DNA of 64,000 nucleotides, from NCBI GenBank assembly GCA_963790715.1, contig CAWBPN010000013.1:62001-126000 (forward strand). Reading direction: 5' to 3'. The position numbers were made by a program, and so were the translations under genes. The notes below the pieces were generated by a model. That model did no database searches, had not been told where the DNA came from, and saw only the letters and a program-made list of their open reading frames with translations. Source of the stretch: DCFW01 sp963790715 (GTDB taxonomy: Bacteria > Bacteroidota > Bacteroidia > Bacteroidales > Bacteroidaceae). Positions 59,091-64,000 of the stretch are shown here, one piece after another. Positions within the stretch are counted from its first letter, which is position 1. Every line of letters starts with the position of its first letter.

Positions 59091-60758
59091 TTATTTGTAT
59101 GCATCTTCATGTATACCTTTAACCGCACGCCCTGAAGGGTCGTTTACATTTTTGAAACTCTCGTCCCATGCAAGTGCTTCGGCTGTTGAGCAGGCCACAC
59201 TTGGTACGTTGGGAACGGTCAATGCTGCACTTTTACTCGGAAAATGTTCTTCAAACATGCTACGGTAGTAATATTCTTCTTTGTTCATCGGCGGATTTAC
59301 CGGGAAGCGGTCTGCGGCATGTGCCATTTCATCATCGCTAACCTGGCTTGCCGTGATGGCTTTTAACGAGTCTATCCAACTGTAGCCTACACCGTCACTG
59401 AACTGCTCTTTCTGACGCCATGCGATGTCTTCGGGCAGCATATCCGCGAAAACTTCGCGAAGTACTTTTTTCTCAATAACTTTTCCGGGAGCCATTTTGT
59501 CTTTCGGATTGATGCGCATGGCTACGTCAAGAAATTCCTTGTCGAGGAATGGTACTCGGCCTTCAACCCCCCAAGCTGCTAATGATTTGTTTGCACGCAG
59601 GCAATCATAAAGATAAAGCTTGCTGATTTTTCTTACCGTCTCTTCATGGAAAGCTTTAGCGTCAGGTGCCTTGTGGAAATACAGATAACCGCCGAATATT
59701 TCGTCGGCACCTTCTCCGCTCAGTACCATCTTTATGCCCATGCTTTTAATGACGCGTGCCAACAGATACATCGGCGTTGAAGCGCGAACGGTAGTCACGT
59801 CGTATGTCTCGATGTAGTATATCACATCACGAATGGCATCCAATCCTTCCTGTATGGTGTAATTTATTTCATGGTGTATGGTGCCGATATGCTTTGCCAC
59901 TTCACGTGCCTTGATAAGGTCTGGCGCACCTTTCAGTCCTACTGCAAAGGAGTGGAGTTGCGGCCACCATGCGGCCTGTTTTCCATCCTCTTCAATGCGT
60001 CCGGATGAATATTTTTTGGCTATTGCAGATATGATGCTGCTGTCAAGTCCTCCGCTCAACAGCACTCCGTACGGTACATCACTCATTAGTTGACGCTGTA
60101 CTGCGGCTTCAAGCGAGTCGTGAAGAGTTTGCATGTCGGTCTTGTTATCGGCCACATTTTCATATCTTGTCCAATCGCGTTTATACCATTTTTTCATTTC
60201 ACCCTCACGGCTCCAATAGTAATGTCCGGGTAGAAACACCTCGTAACGGTCGCACTGGCCTTCCAGAGCTTTTAACTCGCTGGCAACATATACTGTGCCG
60301 TCATCATCGTAACCTATATACAACGGAATTACACCTATCGGGTCGCGAGCTATCAGAAATTCGTCATTCTCTTCGTCGTAAAGCGCAAATGCGAAAATAC
60401 CACTTAAGTCTTCAAGGAAATGAATGCCTTTCTTGCGATACAGTGCAAGTATCACTTCACAATCGCTACCGGTTTGAAATTCATATTTGCCGGCAAATTG
60501 TTTGCGGATACTGCGGTGGTTGTATATTTCACCGTTTACGCATAAAACACGTTTATGGTCGGCTGAAAACAACGGTTGTTTGCCGCTTTCCGGGTCAACG
60601 ATTGATAAACGTTCATGTGCTAAAATAGCTGTTTTACCACAATATATGCCACTCCAGTCAGGACCGCGGTGACGTATTTTGCGAGCCATGACCAAAGCCT
60701 TGTCACGCAAGGTTTGTTTCTGCTCTTTTATATTGAATATTCCTACGATTCCACACAT
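59091..60758 (-). CDS. asnB: Asparagine synthetase B (glutamine-hydrolysing)
   Basis: A 555-residue enzyme forming asparagine from aspartate, glutamine and ATP. The mature N-terminal Cys2 (MCGIVGIFN) is the glutaminase nucleophile; RHRGPDWSG, NGEIYNH and the glutamine pocket follow. The synthetase domain has the PP-loop SGGLDSS (235-241) and SGEGADEIFGGY. The length matches E. coli AsnB (554). It lies 13 bases after gltD, the last gene of a gltB-gltD-asnB operon, so ammonia assimilation into glutamate and asparagine is co-expressed. Confidence 0.96.
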   Translation of the reverse strand: MCGIVGIFNIKEQKQTLRDKALVMARKIRHRGPDWSGIYCGKTAILAHERLSIVDPESGKQPLFSADHKRVLCVNGEIYNHRSIRKQFAGKYEFQTGSDCEVILALYRKKGIHFLEDLSGIFAFALYDEENDEFLIARDPIGVIPLYIGYDDDGTVYVASELKALEGQCDRYEVFLPGHYYWSREGEMKKWYKRDWTRYENVADNKTDMQTLHDSLEAAVQRQLMSDVPYGVLLSGGLDSSIISAIAKKYSSGRIEEDGKQAAWWPQLHSFAVGLKGAPDLIKAREVAKHIGTIHHEINYTIQEGLDAIRDVIYYIETYDVTTVRASTPMYLLARVIKSMGIKMVLSGEGADEIFGGYLYFHKAPDAKAFHEETVRKISKLYLYDCLRANKSLAAWGVEGRVPFLDKEFLDVAMRINPKDKMAPGKVIEKKVLREVFADMLPEDIAWRQKEQFSDGVGYSWIDSLKAITASQVSDDEMAHAADRFPVNPPMNKEEYYYRSMFEEHFPSKSAALTVPNVPSVACSTAEALAWDESFKNVNDPSGRAVKGIHEDAYK

Positions 60759-60771
60759 AATTGTTTTGTAT

Positions 60772-62118
60772 TTATTTTTTCTGTAGATAATTGTTTATTT
60801 GTTTAGCTGCGTCTTGACCTGAGGCCATGGCGCGAACCACTAATGTAGCTCCGTTTATAGCGTCGCCTGCTATGAATACACCTTTAGAATATTCTTTTTT
60901 CTCCGGGCGTAGAAAGCCCATTGCCAAAAGAACCATGTCGGCCTTTATAATCTCCTTTTTACCAGTCGGTTTCATAATCGGACGTCCTCCGTTCGGATTT
61001 GGCAACCATTCCACTTCTTCCACTTCAACGCCTGTCAAATTACCGTCTTTGCCGATAAACTTGTTACTTGTCAAACTCCAACGGCGAACACAACCTTCTT
61101 CGTGGCTGCTGGTAGTTTTCAGAATGATAGGCCATTGGGGCCATGGTGTCGACGGATTTACGCCTACAGGAGGTTTAGGCATGATTTCAATTTGAGTCAC
61201 GCTTTTTGCCCCCTGGCGGATTGATGTGCCGATGCAATCGCTACCTGTGTCTCCACCACCGATAACCAGCACGTTTTTGTCTTTTGCATTGACCAGTTCT
61301 TCCTTTTTAAAAGTCTTTCCGGCCAATACCCGGTTCTGTTGCGAAAGCATATCCAAAGCAAAATAAACTCCTTTCAGTTCGCGTCCGGGTATTTTCAAGT
61401 CACGTGCCACAGGTGCGCCGGTGCAAATACATATGGCGTCATAGCCCTTCGGTAGATTGTCAAAATCTATTTTCTTATTTAGTTCTACCTTTACGCCTTC
61501 GGCCTTCATCAAGTCAAGGCGACGGGTAATGATATGTTTGCCAAGTTTGAAATTAGGAATACCGTAGCGCAACAATCCGCCAACATCTTCATGTTGGTCG
61601 ATTAATGTCACTTGGTAACCCTTATGGTTAAGTCTGTTGGCTACAGTCAGTCCGGCAGGACCGGCACCTATGACGGCAACTTTCTGGTTTTTGCGATGCT
61701 CCGGCGGTTGAGGTTTTGCATAACCCTCCTGAAATGCTATTTCGGTTATTGCCGCTTCGTTTTCACGAATGGTTACAGGTTCGCCGCAGCTGTGATAGAG
61801 TACGCAACTCTTTTCGCATAGGGCAGGGCAGATGCGTCCTGTGAATTCAGGAAAGTCGTTAGTCTCCGTCAGGTTATTGTATGCATCTTCCCAGCGGTTT
61901 TTGTATATGTAATCTTGCCATTCCGGTTGTTTGTTGCCTATCGGGCAAGCCCAGTGGCAGAAAGGTACGCCGCAATCCATGCAGCGTGAAGCTTGTAGTT
62001 TACGGTCGCTTGTGTTTAGTGTCTGCTCAACTTCTCCGAAGTCAAGTACACGGTCATGTACGGGACGGTATCCCGCTTCTTGTCTATGTATGGTTAGAAA
62101 TGCTTTTGGATTTCCCAT
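60772..62118 (-). CDS. gltD: Glutamate synthase small subunit
   Basis: A 448-residue NADPH-dependent subunit that passes electrons to GltB. The N-terminal region holds two [4Fe-4S] cysteine sets (C46, C49, C54, C58 and C97, C101, C105, C111). The FAD site GAGPAG (151-156) and the NADPH site GGGDTGSD (about 284-291) follow, ending with GVFIAGDAINGATLVVRA. The length is typical. It starts 23 bases after the gltB stop and ends 13 bases before asnB. Confidence 0.96.
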   Translation of the reverse strand: MGNPKAFLTIHRQEAGYRPVHDRVLDFGEVEQTLNTSDRKLQASRCMDCGVPFCHWACPIGNKQPEWQDYIYKNRWEDAYNNLTETNDFPEFTGRICPALCEKSCVLYHSCGEPVTIRENEAAITEIAFQEGYAKPQPPEHRKNQKVAVIGAGPAGLTVANRLNHKGYQVTLIDQHEDVGGLLRYGIPNFKLGKHIITRRLDLMKAEGVKVELNKKIDFDNLPKGYDAICICTGAPVARDLKIPGRELKGVYFALDMLSQQNRVLAGKTFKKEELVNAKDKNVLVIGGGDTGSDCIGTSIRQGAKSVTQIEIMPKPPVGVNPSTPWPQWPIILKTTSSHEEGCVRRWSLTSNKFIGKDGNLTGVEVEEVEWLPNPNGGRPIMKPTGKKEIIKADMVLLAMGFLRPEKKEYSKGVFIAGDAINGATLVVRAMASGQDAAKQINNYLQKK

Positions 62119-62141
62119 GATTTTTAATTTTACGTAGTTGA

Positions 62142-64000
62142 TTAATAATCGCGTTGCATGCCGGCGATTTTTAGTTGAAGTTTCTTCATTTGCTCTTCTT
62201 GCAGTACCTTTTTGTATTCTATTGGTACCACTTGTATGAATTCATCTGCATATTTGTTCCATTCGTCAAGCATCGTACGGGCTAGTTTACTGCCGGTGTA
62301 CAAGTAGTGTTGGCGGATGAGTTCATGTAGTTCTTTGCGGTAATTGCTTTCTTCGATGAGTGAGAGTTCCACCATGTCCATGTTGCAAAAGAAGTCGAAG
62401 TTGCCTTTAGGGTTCCAAACGTAAGCCACACCTCCGCTCATGCCGGCTGCAAAGTTACGCCCAGTGGGTCCCAGTACAACAACGCGTCCGCCTGTCATGT
62501 ATTCGCAACAGTGGTCGCCTACGCCTTCAACAACGGTCGTGGCTCCTGAGTTACGTACTGCAAAACGTTCGCCAACGCGTCCGTTTATGTATACTTCGCC
62601 TGCCGTGGCACCGTAAAGAATGGTGTTACCGGCAATAGTGTTATCTTCAGCTACATAATTGATGCGAACGGGGGGCATCACAGATATGCGTCCTCCGCTC
62701 AGTCCTTTAGCCATGTAATCGTTGGCTTCGCCCTCCAGTTTGAAGAAAACGCCATGAGGCAGGAATGCTCCGAAACTTTGTCCGGCAGACCCTTTGAACT
62801 TTATGTTCAGGGTATCGTCAGGCAGTCCGGCATCGCCGTATTTTGCAGCTATCTTACCGCTCAACATTGCGCCTACGCTACGATCTGTATTCTTTATTGT
62901 GTATTCAAGCGATACTTCATTTTGATTATCAATTGCATCTTTGGCATCTTTGATAATGTCAAGGTCTTTTACAGTTGATATTCTATGGTCTTGTTCGGTG
63001 GTGTGATGTATGGCTGTCGTCTTTGCTCTTTCAGGCATTTTGATTAAATTGTCCAAGTTCACCAAATCGTGTTTGCGTATACCGTCGCTCGGTTTGCGAA
63101 CAAGCAAGTCGCTACGTCCAACGATGTCGTCCAATTTGGTGAATCCCAGTTCTGCCAGATATTCGCGTATTTCGGTTGCCATGAATGTGAAGTAGTTCAC
63201 CAGATATTCAGGCTTACCTTTGAATCTTTTTCTCAGTTCGTCATCTTGCGTAGCTACTCCCATTGGGCATGTATTCATGTGGCACTTACGCATCATAACG
63301 CATCCCAATACTATTAGCGAAGCTGTTCCGAATCCGAATTCTTCAGCTCCCAATAATGCAGCTATTATCACGTCCCTACCGGTTTTCAATCCTCCGTCGG
63401 TCTGCAGTGCTACTTGCCCGCGAAGACCGTTTATTACCAATGTTTGTTGGGTCTCGCTTAATCCAAGTTCCATCCATGTGCCGGCATATTTCATTGAGCT
63501 TGCCGGAGCTGCACCTGTGCCGCCGTCTGAACCTGAAATCAGAATCATGTCAGCTTTAGCCTTTGCCACACCTGCGGCAATAGTGCCTACACCGTCTTCA
63601 GCAACCAATTTTACGCTAATACGTGCTTTGGGGTTTACATTTTTAAGGTCGAAGATTAGTTGCGACAAGTCTTCTATTGAGTAGATGTCGTGATGAGGTG
63701 GAGGCGATATTAATGAAATTCCGGGAATACTGTGGCGTGTCTTGGCAATGATTTCATTTACCTTGTAACCCGGCAGTTGACCTCCTTCTCCGGGTTTTGC
63801 ACCTTGCGCAATCTTTATTTGTATTTCCGAAGCATTAGCCAGATATTCGGCTGTAACTCCGAAACGTCCGGATGCAACCTGCTTCACAGCTGAGTTAAGC
63901 GATACGCCGTTCACTTTGGCATGGAAGCGTTCCGAATCTTCACCTCCTTCACCTGTGTTGCTCATGGCTCCGATTTTGTTCATGGCTAATGCCAGAGCTT
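62142..64000 (-). CDS. gltB: Glutamate synthase large subunit, C-terminal part (truncated by window edge)
   Basis: About 618 codons of the 3' part of gltB are visible; the frame stays open to base 64000 and reads ALALAMNKIGAMSNTGEGGED across the apparent internal ATG at 63983, so that ATG is not the start (the quoted run is residues of the known SNTGEGGE region). The FMN-binding synthase domain has SGSDGGTGAAP and the 3Fe-4S cysteines in CVMMRKCHMNTCPMG. The C-terminal GXGXG beta-helix domain follows (about the last 250 residues). The full enzyme (about 1500 residues) makes two glutamates from glutamine and 2-oxoglutarate. Confidence 0.95.
   Translation of the reverse strand, partial: ALALAMNKIGAMSNTGEGGEDSERFHAKVNGVSLNSAVKQVASGRFGVTAEYLANASEIQIKIAQGAKPGEGGQLPGYKVNEIIAKTRHSIPGISLISPPPHHDIYSIEDLSQLIFDLKNVNPKARISVKLVAEDGVGTIAAGVAKAKADMILISGSDGGTGAAPASSMKYAGTWMELGLSETQQTLVINGLRGQVALQTDGGLKTGRDVIIAALLGAEEFGFGTASLIVLGCVMMRKCHMNTCPMGVATQDDELRKRFKGKPEYLVNYFTFMATEIREYLAELGFTKLDDIVGRSDLLVRKPSDGIRKHDLVNLDNLIKMPERAKTTAIHHTTEQDHRISTVKDLDIIKDAKDAIDNQNEVSLEYTIKNTDRSVGAMLSGKIAAKYGDAGLPDDTLNIKFKGSAGQSFGAFLPHGVFFKLEGEANDYMAKGLSGGRISVMPPVRINYVAEDNTIAGNTILYGATAGEVYINGRVGERFAVRNSGATTVVEGVGDHCCEYMTGGRVVVLGPTGRNFAAGMSGGVAYVWNPKGNFDFFCNMDMVELSLIEESNYRKELHELIRQHYLYTGSKLARTMLDEWNKYADEFIQVVPIEYKKVLQEEQMKKLQLKIAGMQRDY

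Overview
The window is a chromosomal segment of a Bacteroidales bacterium, possibly of the Muribaculaceae or Bacteroidaceae. The evidence is the Bacteroidota-type promoter -7 box (TAnnTTTG) in front of many genes, a SusC/SusD polysaccharide-utilisation locus, type III glutamine synthetases, an RprXY-like two-component pair, a TamB gene with a lipidated TamA-like (TamL-type) partner, LL-diaminopimelate aminotransferase, a FeoA-FeoB fusion, and AT-rich intergenic DNA without Shine-Dalgarno sites. The genus cannot be fixed from this sequence alone. I saw no tRNA, rRNA, CRISPR array, prophage or intact insertion sequence.

Layout. 1-6.3 kb: the 5' part of an ftsK-like gene (minus strand), divergent from a DUF5063 / DEDDy exonuclease / RlmI-like methyltransferase cluster, then an OPT-family transporter, a PqqD-like protein and Maf. 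6.1-13.2 kb: ferrous iron uptake (FeoAB fusion plus a Cys-rich membrane partner), an RprXY-like two-component system, a split ThrE-type exporter and a 2Fe superoxide reductase. 13.3-21.2 kb: tamL and tamB, then divergent rubrerythrin. 21.4-23.0 kb: a small Sel1-repeat protein with no normal start codon, then a 1.1-kb non-coding stretch rich in direct and inverted repeats. 23.0-27.2 kb: ispH-cmk, then a TonB-like protein, a polyprenyl diphosphate synthase and TatD. 27.2-39.9 kb: an alpha-glucan locus with a lacI-MFS-GH65 operon divergent from susC-susD-susE-GH13 amylase, and a perfect LacI-type palindrome between them. 39.9-46.1 kb: DedA, GlnRS, a DUF5686 outer-membrane protein and a glycosyltransferase.

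46.2-64.0 kb is an almost uninterrupted nitrogen-assimilation region on the minus strand. In transcription order it holds gltB (partial)-gltD-asnB; dapL-glnN2; porin-glnK2-amtB2-nhaD-like; and glnK1-amtB1-glnN1. Together these genes would import ammonium (two Amt channels, each with its own PII protein), fix it into glutamine (two type III synthetases, about 96% identical by eye), pass the nitrogen to glutamate (GOGAT) and asparagine (AsnB), and feed lysine and peptidoglycan synthesis (DapL).

The best candidate for something undescribed is regulatory. The promoters of the two glnK/amtB operons share several sequence blocks at the same or nearly the same distance from their -7 boxes. Neither has a consensus -33 element. 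This looks like a dedicated nitrogen-responsive activator with paired, helically phased sites. The porin-glnK2-amtB2 leader also carries a 43-bp tandem repeat.
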